Assembly (NCBI GenBank): GCA_027334785.1
Contig: DAHWQF010000003.1
Location: 1-23,799, forward strand
DNA length: 23,799 nt
Source: Acidimicrobiaceae bacterium
GTDB lineage: Bacteria > Actinomycetota > Acidimicrobiia > Acidimicrobiales > Palsa-688
Reading direction: 5' to 3'
The notes under the pieces were generated by a model. The model was not told the origin of the DNA and did no database searches. It worked only from the letters and a program-made list of their open reading frames with translations. Within the stretch, counting starts at the first letter, position 1. Each line of letters starts with the position of its first letter. Both the position numbers and the translations under genes were made by a program. This document shows positions 7,437 through 14,760 of the stretch, piece after piece.

Positions 7437-7739
7437 ATGGACGAATTGTCGCACGCGGGAGAACGGGTGCCGACCGAAGACGTGGCACGCGCGGAAGCCC
7501 GCAAGAGGATAGAGAAGCGCCGTAACCTCCTGGCCGCGCTGGTGGCGTACGTGGTCGTCAACGCCGCCCTGGTGGGCGTTTGGGCGGTGACGGGCCGAGG
7601 CTATTTCTGGCCCGGATGGGTAATGGCCCTGTGGGGAGTCGGTATGGTGCTTGGCTTGTTCGACTATCTGAGGCGCCCCATCACCGAGGCTGACGTTGAC
7701 GCCGAACTGGCACGGTGGAGGTCGAGGAGGATTTTGTAA
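7437..7739 (+). CDS. 2TM domain-containing small membrane protein
   Basis: This 100-residue protein has a basic amphipathic N-terminal segment (ARAEARKRIEKRR, 17-29), two hydrophobic helices (about 31-52 and 58-75) and a charged C-terminal tail (FDYLRRP.TEADVDAEL). The RKR.EKRR..L..L.AY.VVNA....W pattern fits the 2TM (PF13239-like) family, whose function is unknown; related segments occur in histidine kinases and small stress-induced membrane proteins. Two adjacent ATGs (7434 and 7437) follow AAGGAG. The second has the better spacing (5 bases), so it is used. It lies downstream of the SRPBCC gene and is convergent with mazF. Confidence 0.8.
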   Translation: MDELSHAGERVPTEDVARAEARKRIEKRRNLLAALVAYVVVNAALVGVWAVTGRGYFWPGWVMALWGVGMVLGLFDYLRRPITEADVDAELARWRSRRIL

Positions 7740-7875
7740 GTGCTCCGGACAGGGCGGGGGATGACCGAGAAGGATGGTGTCTGCCCGTGGCCACCGGAGG
7801 CGACCAGGGTCCTAGGGACATTAAATTTCAGCGCTTCGCTCCGGTCACGCAGCCGTCGCAGGCGTCGTAACGTGG

Positions 7876-8184
7876 TCAACAGTCGAGCGTCGCGGCAGCG
7901 GTGACGCAGATCTCGTGCAGCCGTGGCCCGAGCGAACCGAGGCGGCGGACGAGCATGGCTTTGGGGAAGGGCCGGAGGTTGTCAAAGGACGCCACTGATC
8001 CCACTGGCAGCCCCTCTTCGGTGGAAACTGGCAACTCGCTAGGCACTCCGCGTATGTGGCGCGTGACAGGGGCGACCAGTACCCGCTGCATAACCTCATT
8101 GGCACAGTCCCTGCTTATGACTAGGAACGGCCGGCCTTGTTCGTCGGGCGCCTCACCCCACCAAAGCTCTCCGCGAGCTACCAC
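7876..8184 (-). CDS. mazF: MazF/PemK-family endoribonuclease toxin
   Basis: This 102-residue protein matches MazF/PemK toxins over its whole length. It has the N-terminal RGELWWGEAPDEQGRPFLVISRD, split as an RGE.WW strand and a GRPFLV strand. VAPVTRHIRGVPSELPV is at about 37-53 and VASFDNLRPFPKAMLVRRLG at about 63-82. The family cleaves mRNA (sometimes tRNA or rRNA) at short sequences and is neutralised by a cognate antitoxin. The GTG start overlaps the stop codon of the upstream antitoxin frame by several bases, the usual coupling of such operons. The cleavage specificity cannot be read from sequence. Its convergent neighbour is the 2TM gene. Confidence 0.9.
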   Translation of the reverse strand: MVARGELWWGEAPDEQGRPFLVISRDCANEVMQRVLVAPVTRHIRGVPSELPVSTEEGLPVGSVASFDNLRPFPKAMLVRRLGSLGPRLHEICVTAAATLDC

Positions 8185-8441
8185 CAGCGCTCCCAGGGCT
8201 CGTCATGGATGGCATCCACAGCGAGGCGCGTCGAGTCCGCGATTTCTTGCGGTGTGTCCGGGAGCTTTGCAAAGCCTTCTCGGAACTTCTCGGCCAAAAG
8301 GCGTCGGTGCTGGCCGCTGATGACCGCTTCCACGCCGGCGCGGACGGCTTGTGACCGGCTGGCGAAGGCCCCTGCTCGGACAAGGTTGTCGAGCTCGTTT
8401 AGGAGGTCATCAGGTAGCTTGACGGCGATCTGTACGGTGAT
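8178..8441 (-). CDS. Ribbon-helix-helix antitoxin with apparent ATC start
   Basis: An 87-codon frame ends in TAG at 8178-8180 and overlaps the mazF start. It opens ITVQIAVKLPDDLLNELDNL (residues 1-20), continues VRAGAFASRSQAVRAGVEAV and ends DAIHDEPWERWW. The N-terminal strand plus SRSQAVRAG helix is a typical RHH DNA-binding fold of MazF-linked antitoxins; the Trp-rich tail probably wraps the toxin. The family's initiator Met aligns with ATC at 8439-8441. An in-frame TGA lies two codons earlier, and no ATG, GTG or TTG occurs before residue 37 (a GTG inside the DNA-binding helix region). So either translation starts at AUC or the antitoxin start has been lost. A TATACT box at 8448-8453 would start transcription almost exactly at this ATC. 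Confidence 0.75.
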   Translation of the reverse strand: MTVQIAVKLPDDLLNELDNLVRAGAFASRSQAVRAGVEAVISGQHRRLLAEKFREGFAKLPDTPQEIADSTRLAVDAIHDEPWERWW

Positions 8442-8447
8442 GCTTCA

Positions 8448-8453
8448 AGTATA
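8448..8453 (-). promoter_or_regulatory. TATACT -10 box of the antitoxin-toxin operon
   Basis: TATACT on the minus strand lies six bases before the ATC codon of the antitoxin, so the expected transcription start falls at or next to that codon. No convincing -35 hexamer or Shine-Dalgarno was seen. This suggests a leaderless mRNA. The GGTATACTT surroundings are near-palindromic and may be part of an autoregulatory operator. Confidence 0.5.
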
Positions 8454-8575
8454 CCTATTGGTAATGCGTCCCGGGTGCGACCAGTAGTCTGGAACGGGCT
8501 GTGCCGGAGCTGTGGACGCGGACGAGCAGGAGCCGCTTTCGGTGACAGTTGCCGGAATCGCTGCTATGGGCCTCG

Positions 8576-9553
8576 TCAACGCCCGCGTCGGCGCCAAGGC
8601 CTGTGGCCCGAGGGTGGTTGGGCGGGCAGGACGCTCCGTGACGAGCGAAGGGTACCAGCGAAGAGAGCGAGCGTGGCAGCCGAGGTTACCGCTATGACCA
8701 CGAGCGCTTGCGGGTCCAATGCCGTGGCACCAGGTATATGAGCGTTTGATTGGAACACGAGCGCGACCACGTAATTGAGCTCGTGGACGAGGCTGAACAC
8801 AAGCAGGGCGGCAGCCATCGGGTAGCCCCAGCGGGTGCGTCGCCACAACAGGGCTGCCGCGACAGCGTAGCCGGGGACGAGCAAAGTGAGGTCCAAGACG
8901 TAGGCGAGGTGGAGATTGGGCTCGGGCAGGACCAGAAGGCTCTCCTTGGGGAGCTCGCCCGCCAGGGCGAAGCGGAGCGAGTAGAAAATCCACATGGCAC
9001 CGAGCCCCGTGGCGAGGAGGGCCAGCACGCCGCCAATGGCGCGCGTGGGCGTGGAGGGGCGGAACGACTTGTAGATGCGCCCGAGGTCGAGGCTCGCCGC
9101 GCTGAACCCGAGGGCGAACGTGGCTACCGTGAAGGCAGCGTCGTGGAGGAGGAACACGGTGCTGAAACCCGTGCCGAATACGTAGCTCGCGTAGTTGTAG
9201 GCCGCGTACCCGAGGATCGCCAGGCGCAGCAGTTGGGCCTGTACCGACTCACGGAAGCGGGGCAGGAGCGTGACGGCGAGCGCTGGCACGGCGACCGCCA
9301 AGCTGACAAGGTCATAGCCTCGCAGCATGGCGGCCACGGACTTGGGAGCTCGGTAGACGTCGTCCACGCTGAGGCCGACGACCGACACGGCGGTCATGAG
9401 CGCGAGGGTCATCGAGGCAAGGAGGGTGGCCCATTTGTGCGCCGGGACCGGGCTGGCGCCGTTTCGCGACGGCCACGCCCGTCTTGAGGCGGCACGCGGT
9501 CCTGGCCCGGCCGGCCAGCCGTGCCGGGCCGCGGAGGCAATCAGTACTTGCAT
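8576..9553 (-). CDS. Polytopic membrane protein, about 8 TM segments
   Basis: This 325-residue hydrophobic protein has an Arg/Pro-rich cytoplasmic N-terminus (1-40). About eight TM helices follow (roughly 41-62, 81-98, 107-127, 132-153, 170-195, 213-237, 243-267 and 281-301), with a basic C-tail. Polar residues inside helices include LGYAAYNYASYVFG (114-127), HDAAFT (137-142) and HELNYVV (257-263). A His and Asn/Tyr-rich set like this could suggest a membrane enzyme or cofactor site, but I do not recognise the family. The ATG at 9551-9553 has GAGG six bases upstream. The frame is open for 87 more codons upstream, but that stretch is Pro/Arg-rich and includes a perfect hairpin, so it was not taken as coding. 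The gene lies between the GerMN gene and the toxin-antitoxin locus on the same strand. Confidence 0.75.
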   Translation of the reverse strand: MQVLIASAARHGWPAGPGPRAASRRAWPSRNGASPVPAHKWATLLASMTLALMTAVSVVGLSVDDVYRAPKSVAAMLRGYDLVSLAVAVPALAVTLLPRFRESVQAQLLRLAILGYAAYNYASYVFGTGFSTVFLLHDAAFTVATFALGFSAASLDLGRIYKSFRPSTPTRAIGGVLALLATGLGAMWIFYSLRFALAGELPKESLLVLPEPNLHLAYVLDLTLLVPGYAVAAALLWRRTRWGYPMAAALLVFSLVHELNYVVALVFQSNAHIPGATALDPQALVVIAVTSAATLALFAGTLRSSRSVLPAQPPSGHRPWRRRGR

Positions 9554-9724
9554 CACGCACCTCTGCAGGGGTTGTTGCTCGGCGGCCTCGGGCCACGAAG
9601 TCGAACAGCGGATAGGGAGTAGGCCGGGAACCTCCACGAGTATGCCGTATCGACCCTCACCGTACGGGACGTCTCCCGCACGGCACGAGGGCTGCTCAGG
9701 TGGCTCGGCACGCTCCTCGACGCC

Positions 9725-9758
9725 GGCCGGCCCGAAGTCCGGAGGCCTCGGGCCGGCC
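9725..9758. terminator. Perfect 11-bp hairpin (GGCCGGCCCGA / TCGGGCCGGCC)
   Basis: The arms 9725-9735 and 9748-9758 are perfect complements around a 12-base loop. There is no T-run. It lies about 200 bp past the GerMN gene stop in transcription direction, so it may end that transcript or fold in the leader of the next gene. Confidence 0.45.
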
Positions 9759-9909
9759 TGACTGTGACAATGCCGTACCCGCGTCGCTTTGGTCCTGCAG
9801 TTGCCATTCGACAACGTAGGAAGAGCTGGAACGGAGCGTATCGGGGTCCTGGAGAAGCATCGTCACAGCCAAATACCAGCCTGTTGGTGTGGCGGGCGGG
9901 TCAAAGCGA

Positions 9910-9927
9910 GGTGCAGACTGGGTGGAG
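9910..9927 (-). promoter_or_regulatory. Two-unit phased repeat (site E), weak
   Basis: GGTGCAG at 9910 and GGTGGAG at 9921 are 11 bp apart and in the same orientation as the other minus-strand sites. They are far (about 360 bp) from the start of the polytopic membrane gene and only two units long, so this may be chance. Confidence 0.25.
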
Positions 9928-9960
9928 GTTCGGCGTTGGCCGGGCCCTGCTGCACGTTGG

Positions 9961-10812
9961 TTACGATTTGGACAGCGTGAGGGAGACTCGGACGACGTTT
10001 TCGCGGTGCCCGTCTTTCGGCGACAGGTCGTACACGACGAGGGTGCCCTTCTGGCGCGGGGGGCTCGAGTAATAGAGCAGGGCCAAGAAGGCGCCGCGCC
10101 TGCCCGTGCCGGAACTGGCGTGGACGTGCCGCTTGCTTAGTACCCGCCCAGAGGACGCGGTCAGCTCGGCCCAGAAGTCGGCCTCGAAGACGTTGGCGGT
10201 CCCCGAGACGCCAACTGGGCTCGAGACGGCCTGACCGGGCGTGGGCGTCTCGATGAGGATGGCCGGCGTCACGTACTCGAAGCTTGCCCTAGTCGCCGGG
10301 TGGTCGAGCATTATGCCCTCGCCCCCGAAGACCGTCACGCGCCGGCCCTCCATCCAGAAGACAACCCGGGAGACTGTGGGGAACTGGGTGAGGGTGTACA
10401 CGACTTGGGCGAGCCGCGCCGTCATGGAGAGCGAGCCGCCCCCGCTCGCGAACGACTTGCTCAGGTCGACCGTGGCCGTACCGTTGGCCACCGAGAGGCC
10501 GAGCAGCTTGGTCCTAGCCGGGACACAGGTGGTCATGCCCCGTGCTTTGTCTGCCGGAGAAGGCCCGGCAAGGAGCTGGAGCAGCGCCGCCCGGCCTACC
10601 GCCTTGGTGATGGGCAGCGTGCGGCCGGCCACCACGAGCTTGTCCTTTCTCATGAAGTACACCTTGAGGGCGAGGGGCTTGGTGTTGGCGGTGGCCACGG
10701 TGGCTGCTGGTGCGGTGGCGGCCTGAGCCAGAGAGGGCAAGGCCCTGACAGGGCCAACCAGCCCGGCCAAGAACGCTGCCCCGACGAACACCCTGCCAAG
10801 CCTGCTCTTCAT
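9961..10812 (-). CDS. Exported GerMN-Gmad2 domain protein
   Basis: This 283-residue protein has an N-terminal signal or anchor segment (about 6-32, ending ALPSLAQAAT). A GerMN domain spans about 47-172, with LKVYFMRKDKLV, AALLQLLAGPSPADKARG, a TVDLSKSF strand and VFWMEGRRVTVFGGEGIML. A Gmad2 Ig-like domain follows at about 183-280, starting ILIETPTPGQAVSSPVGVSGTANVFEADF and ending TLVVYDLSPKDGHRENVVRVSLTL. These domains occur in spore-germination proteins and in many actinobacterial lipoproteins unrelated to spores. No lipobox Cys is visible. The ATG overlaps the TGA of the upstream P-type ATPase (ATGA), so the two are translationally coupled. An accessory role in metal handling outside the membrane is inference only. 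Confidence 0.88.
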   Translation of the reverse strand: MKSRLGRVFVGAAFLAGLVGPVRALPSLAQAATAPAATVATANTKPLALKVYFMRKDKLVVAGRTLPITKAVGRAALLQLLAGPSPADKARGMTTCVPARTKLLGLSVANGTATVDLSKSFASGGGSLSMTARLAQVVYTLTQFPTVSRVVFWMEGRRVTVFGGEGIMLDHPATRASFEYVTPAILIETPTPGQAVSSPVGVSGTANVFEADFWAELTASSGRVLSKRHVHASSGTGRRGAFLALLYYSSPPRQKGTLVVYDLSPKDGHRENVVRVSLTLSKS

Positions 10813-13127
10813 GTCGACTGCGCCTGCCCCGCCCCGACCTCGTCGAAGGACAAGTAGCTGTGGTCTTCTTGTGCCGTGTGCAACTCGAGCACGGCGTGCA
10901 AGCCGAAGAGAAGGTCGCGCAGCTCGGCGATCTCGATGGCGTCGGGGCCGTTCGGGCCGATGGAGTCGAGGAGCAAGCCGAGCCGGCGGATCTGGCGCAG
11001 GATCTCCGTGTGAGCGAGGCTCATCGGCGCGGTCGCGTCGTGGCCACCCAGGATGCGGTCGAGAGCAGGGTAAAGGACGGCCTCCTCGGCCTCCTCGTGG
11101 GGCTGGATCTCGTCGACCAACAGCCTGCGGACTTCCTTTAGCCGGCGCAGGGCGGGGCGGCCTCTCAGGGTGCTGAGGGCGGTTGCCGCGGCCCCCACAG
11201 CTTCGATGTGGGCCCGCACCGCTTCGTGCTCTCGCTGGAAGCGGGCTGTCAAAGCGAGGTCCTCTTGGGAGAGGTGGAGCTCGCTCCGTGACGGACGCAG
11301 TGCGCGCAGGGCGTTCAGGATCACGGCGACGTCGATCCCCTCCTGGAGGATCGCGCCCCAGAGGGCGGGGAGGAGCCCGGCCGCCGCCACTCCCATAGCC
11401 GCGACCGACATCGCGATCCCTGCAGCAGCGCTCTCCAGCGCGATCCTCCTCGCCCGGGCGGCAATGGCACGCGCCTCGCCGACCGAGGCCAGGCGGTCGG
11501 TCACCAGCACGACATCGGCCGCCTCAGAGGACGCCGATGCGCCTCGTGCCGCGATGGCGACGCCTATATCGGCGAGGGCGAGGGCAGGTGCGTCGTTGAT
11601 GCCGTCGCCCACCATGATCGTCCGGGCGCGCTCGCGCTCTTTGCGGACGACCTCGAGCTTGCTAGCCGGGGTGCATTCCGAGTGGGCTTCGTCCGCGCCG
11701 ATCGCAGTCCTAACGGCTTGTACAGGTTCGTCGCGGTCGCCAGAGAGGACCACTATGCGCTCGACCCCGGCGCGGCGCAACTGGCGCACGGTCCGAGCTG
11801 CGTCCTTGCGGAGCGGGTCGTCGAACACGAGGACGCCAGCCGGGCGGCCGTCCACGGCCACGAAGGCCGCGAGCGAACCGTCCAGGGCGGCGCGCTGTGA
11901 CACGCGCTCGGCCCACGGCGGCAGCACGTCGACTCCCGCCCATTCGTGGTTGCCGACGGCGATGTCATGGTCGCCGACCCGTCCCCGTACACCCTTGCCG
12001 GCGACCTCTTGGACGTCGTGAGGGACTGACAACCGACAGCCGCGAGCCCGGGCGGCCTCCACGACGGCAGCTGCGAGCACATGCGAGGAGGCCTGCTCGA
12101 GCGAGGCCGCCGCGCAGAGCAGTTTGTCCGGGCCGAGTTCCGGGGCGCTGGCAATGCGGCTCAACTTGGGGCGGCCGGCGGTCAGTGTCCCGGTCTTGTC
12201 AACGAGGAGGGTCTTGCACTCTGCGAGGCGCTCGAGCGCGGCCCCACCTTTTATGACTACACCGCGACGTGCCGAGCGCGAAAGGCCGGCGACGACTGCG
12301 ACCGGGGCGGCGAGGATGAGCGGGCAGGGGGTGGCGACGACGAGGACCGCCACGGCCCGGCTCGCGCCACCGAGCGCCCAGGCGAGAGACGCCGTGACCA
12401 AGGTGAAGGCGAAGAACCACAAGGCGAAGCGGTCTGCCAACCGGACCAAAGGGGCCTGGGAAGCCTGGGCCTCGCGGACGAGCCGGACGATGCCGGCGTA
12501 CGTGCTTGCCGATGCAGTTCCCGTTGCCCTCATGTCGAAGACCGACCCGACATTGACCGCGCCACTCCGCACTGCTTCTCCCTGATGGCGCTCGAGCGGG
12601 AGCGGTTCGCCCGTGAGAGCAGACTCGTCAAGGACCCCAGGCGAAAGGAGAACGCCGTCCACGGGGAGGATCTCGCCGGTAGCCACCATGAGGAGGTCGC
12701 CTTCGACGACGGCTTCCACCGGCATGGTCTCTAAGACACCGCCCCGGTAGCGGTGTGCCTGTTTTGGTGCCCTCTCGACTAGGGCTTGGAGGTCCCGGTT
12801 GGCTCGCCCTGCCGCCCACCCCTCTAGGGAACGGCCGCTCGCGAGCATGATCGCTATCACACCGGCTGCCAAGTCCTCGCCGACGACGAGCGCGCCGGCC
12901 AGAGCTAGGAAAGCGATCACGTCTACGCCGAATCGCTTTCGCCGGAGGCTCGAGATCACTTCCCAGAGGGCGTAAGCGGCGCCCACCGCGCCCACGGCGG
13001 CCCAGGCATCGTTACCGGCCACTTCCGCCCCGCCGGCATGCAATAACCCGCCGACGACCAGCCCCGCGCCGGAAACAACGAGCAGTGCGACCGCGAGGTA
13101 GCGTGTCGCTGATGCCATGCCCTCCAT
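10809..13127 (-). CDS. P1B-5-type metal ATPase with C-terminal hemerythrin domain
   Basis: This 772-residue heavy-metal P-type ATPase shows all the hallmarks: actuator TGEPLP (172-177), transmembrane TPCPLI (266-271), DKTGTLT phosphorylation site (310-316) and GDGINDAP hinge (508-515). There is no N-terminal heavy-metal-associated domain. Residues about 625-765 form a hemerythrin-like HHE domain with REHE (632-635), PHEEAE (676-681), LAHTE (704-708) and LHAVLELHTAQEDH (743-756). TPC in TM helix 4 plus a C-terminal hemerythrin domain defines the P1B-5 subgroup, reported to export Ni2+/Fe2+ (for example Nia of Sinorhizobium meliloti). The di-iron domain may sense iron, O2 or redox state. The start follows GGAGGGG. 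A phased operator (13152-13180) lies just upstream, and the GerMN gene is coupled downstream. The metal specificity is inferred from the family. Confidence 0.93.
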   Translation of the reverse strand: MEGMASATRYLAVALLVVSGAGLVVGGLLHAGGAEVAGNDAWAAVGAVGAAYALWEVISSLRRKRFGVDVIAFLALAGALVVGEDLAAGVIAIMLASGRSLEGWAAGRANRDLQALVERAPKQAHRYRGGVLETMPVEAVVEGDLLMVATGEILPVDGVLLSPGVLDESALTGEPLPLERHQGEAVRSGAVNVGSVFDMRATGTASASTYAGIVRLVREAQASQAPLVRLADRFALWFFAFTLVTASLAWALGGASRAVAVLVVATPCPLILAAPVAVVAGLSRSARRGVVIKGGAALERLAECKTLLVDKTGTLTAGRPKLSRIASAPELGPDKLLCAAASLEQASSHVLAAAVVEAARARGCRLSVPHDVQEVAGKGVRGRVGDHDIAVGNHEWAGVDVLPPWAERVSQRAALDGSLAAFVAVDGRPAGVLVFDDPLRKDAARTVRQLRRAGVERIVVLSGDRDEPVQAVRTAIGADEAHSECTPASKLEVVRKERERARTIMVGDGINDAPALALADIGVAIAARGASASSEAADVVLVTDRLASVGEARAIAARARRIALESAAAGIAMSVAAMGVAAAGLLPALWGAILQEGIDVAVILNALRALRPSRSELHLSQEDLALTARFQREHEAVRAHIEAVGAAATALSTLRGRPALRRLKEVRRLLVDEIQPHEEAEEAVLYPALDRILGGHDATAPMSLAHTEILRQIRRLGLLLDSIGPNGPDAIEIAELRDLLFGLHAVLELHTAQEDHSYLSFDEVGAGQAQST

Positions 13128-13151
13128 TGCGTCCCCTCCGCCTGGTGCTGA

Positions 13152-13180
13152 AGTGGAGAACCGGTGGAGGTGAGGTGGAG
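13152..13180 (-). promoter_or_regulatory. Phased 11-bp direct-repeat operator (site C) upstream of P1B-5 ATPase
   Basis: AGTGGAG, GGTGGAG and GGTGGAG start at 13152, 13163 and 13174, exactly 11 bp apart. On the ATPase coding strand they read CTCCACC-N4. The nearest unit is about 25 bp from the ATPase start, closer than at the other sites, so binding could overlap the promoter core. The region is shared with the plus-strand kinase operon. Confidence 0.6.
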
Positions 13181-13228
13181 GCGCGGGCTGCCCGACGTGT
13201 AGAACTGGAGGGACGCACCTTGCGCGGG

Positions 13229-13304
13229 TTAGGGCCTAAGGTCATATGTGCACCTCGAAGTGCCCCTTGGGCCCAAAGCCCCTGGCTGGCCTGCGCAATA
13301 CTGG
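13229..13304 (+). promoter_or_regulatory. Promoter region of kinase operon with two DosR-box-like palindromes and -10
   Basis: A first block at 13229-13250 begins TTAGGGCCTAAGGTCAT. A second, GGGCCCAAAGCCCC at 13269-13282, fits GGGNCNNNNGNCCC at all fixed positions. CAATACT at 13296-13302 is the likely -10, some 17 bases before the next possible start codon. The first block matches 19 of 22 positions of the block upstream of the response-regulator gene (23630-23651), and ATACTGG is also shared, so the two promoters look paralogous. Confidence 0.5.
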
Positions 13305-13318
13305 CGCGGGAGGTGACC

Positions 13319-13402
13319 GTGCCGGATATCGTCGTGCTCGTAAGTGGCGGGCATGAACTGCCTGCTCCAGCTTCGGGTTCGGCCCGCGCCGCGGACCGGT
13401 GA
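13319..13402 (+). pseudogene. 27-codon frame, possible response-regulator remnant or leader peptide
   Basis: GTG at 13319 has GGGAGG upstream and begins PDIVVLV. The response-regulator gene at 23710 begins MSEAVLVIEDE behind a similar promoter, and the bases GTGCTCGTAA are identical in both. After VLV the frame here departs at once from a receiver domain (SGGHELPAPAS...) and stops in TGA, overlapping the kinase GTG by four bases (GTGA). That is where a full response-regulator gene normally sits in a regulator-kinase operon. The simplest reading is an internal deletion leaving start and stop in frame. A genuine leader peptide that couples translation to the kinase is an alternative. Confidence 0.35.
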
Positions 13403-14760
13403 GATGGTGGGGCCTCGGCGGGCTCGGGGCGAGGGTCATCGGCGCCTTCATTGGGGTGGCGCTCGCGGCTGAGGCCGTGTTCGCGGCGGTGACCCTGTTG
13501 ACTGAGCGCAGTGACGTGGCCTCAGTGCAGCGCGCCGAGACGACAACGGCCGTTGTCTCTGCCCTCACCAATGCTTACCGCGCCAATGGCGGCTGGAGCG
13601 GGGCCGACCTAAAGGCGGCCGTGGCACTCGTGAACGCCTCCGGTGCCGGGGTCAGGCTGCGCTCCCTTGGTGGTGAGACCGTGCTCGACGCAGGTGCTTC
13701 CCAACTCTGGCACAACGGCAACGCGGTGCTGGTCAACCATAAGGTGACCTCCGGCGGGCAAGTTGTGGGGACGCTGCGCTTGGCCTTTCCCAAGGGCGGC
13801 CTTGACCCGGCCGCACGCCATTTGCGCTCGACACTTGCCGGCGCCCTCCTGTTCAGTGCGGCAGTGGCGTCGGCGGGAGCCTTGGTGGTGGCTATCGTGG
13901 CGGCCCGGGCCATCGTGACGCCCATCCGGCGATTGTCGGAGGCGGCGCGCGCGCTCGGGTCGGGTGCGACCGGCGTCCGAGTCGGTGCGAGCTCCGGCGG
14001 AGGAGAGCTGGGGGAACTGGGCCGGGCGTTTGACCACATGGCTGCTTCTCTTGAGCGCCACGAGAGGCTCCGTCAGGTGATGGTCGCAGACATTGCCCAC
14101 GAACTGCGTACCCCGGTCGCCATCCTGCAGGCCGAGACAGAGTCGTTGGTTGACGGTGTGAGGGCCGTCACGCCCGAGTCGCTTGCCTCTTTGCACGAGG
14201 AGTCGGTCCGGCTGGCGAAGATGGTCCAGGATCTGCAAACACTGGCTTCGGCCGACGCCGCTGGCTTGCGCCTCGAGCGGTCATGGGTCGATCTGTCGGC
14301 CGTGGCAGCCGAGGCGGCGAGCTCGCTTGAAGAAAGGTTCGTCGAGAGGCATGTGCAACTGGTGCAGGATCTCTCGCGGGCGGTCGTGTGGGCCGACCCC
14401 AACCGCCTCCGCCAAGTTGTGACCAACTTGCTAGAAAACGCGGAAAAGTTCACGCCTCCGGGGGGGTCGGCTCGCCTCGTTGTTGCTGGCGAGGAGCACT
14501 GGGTGCAGCTCGAGGTGGCCGACACCGGGCCTGGTATCCCTCCCGAAGAGCGTGAGCGGGTCTTCGAGCGTTTTTTCCGCGGGAGCGCTGGGCGCACCGC
14601 CGGAGGTACCGGCATCGGCCTGGCGGTGGTAAAGCAGATCGTGGAGGCGCACGGCGGGCAAGTGCGAGCTACGTCGGCGGCCAGTGGCGGTGCCCTCTTC
14701 GTGGTCCGCTTGCCGTTGGGCCAGCCGGTTGAGGGAAAAGCGTTTGATTGGCCCGGTTGA
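13399..14760 (+). CDS. Sensor histidine kinase (HAMP-HisKA-HATPase_c)
   Basis: This 453-residue protein has TM1 at about 12-34, an extracytoplasmic sensor region at about 36-142 and TM2 at about 145-169. A HAMP linker spans 170-222 (VTPIRRLSEAARALGSG..). The dimerisation/phosphoacceptor helix has DIAHELRTP with H234. The HATPase_c domain has its N box at NLLENAEKF (N347), G1 box at DTGPGI (375-380), F box at FERFFRG and G2 box at GGTGIGLAV (402-410). All key catalytic residues are present, so it should be active. The sensor region resembles no domain I can name. No intact response regulator precedes it. Its end overlaps or abuts the CtpE-type ATPase start, so kinase and transporter are probably co-translated. 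It may act on the regulator encoded at the right edge or on another one. Confidence 0.93.
   Translation: MRWWGLGGLGARVIGAFIGVALAAEAVFAAVTLLTERSDVASVQRAETTTAVVSALTNAYRANGGWSGADLKAAVALVNASGAGVRLRSLGGETVLDAGASQLWHNGNAVLVNHKVTSGGQVVGTLRLAFPKGGLDPAARHLRSTLAGALLFSAAVASAGALVVAIVAARAIVTPIRRLSEAARALGSGATGVRVGASSGGGELGELGRAFDHMAASLERHERLRQVMVADIAHELRTPVAILQAETESLVDGVRAVTPESLASLHEESVRLAKMVQDLQTLASADAAGLRLERSWVDLSAVAAEAASSLEERFVERHVQLVQDLSRAVVWADPNRLRQVVTNLLENAEKFTPPGGSARLVVAGEEHWVQLEVADTGPGIPPEERERVFERFFRGSAGRTAGGTGIGLAVVKQIVEAHGGQVRATSAASGGALFVVRLPLGQPVEGKAFDWPG

Larger units (their letters stand above)
9554..9960. other. 407-bp intergenic stretch with hairpin and two-unit phased repeat
   Basis: Located between the GerMN gene stop and the start of the polytopic membrane gene (both minus strand). 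No protein in it is convincing. It contains the 11-bp-arm hairpin at 9725-9758 and a two-unit GGTGCAG/GGTGGAG site at 9910-9927, listed separately. Confidence 0.5.

Noticed and set aside
7714..7720. Additional GGTGGAG copy at the end of the 2TM gene
   Set aside because: Single copy with no unit at +11 or -11 and inside coding sequence; taken as chance.
7800..7822. DosR-like site near AGGGTCCTAGGGAC
   Set aside because: The spacing does not fit the palindrome, and it lies between two convergent gene ends where no promoter is needed.
9554..9814. Upstream extension of the eight-TM protein by 87 codons
   Set aside because: Pro/Arg-rich, includes a perfect hairpin, and lacks a ribosome site; the ATG at 9553 has one.
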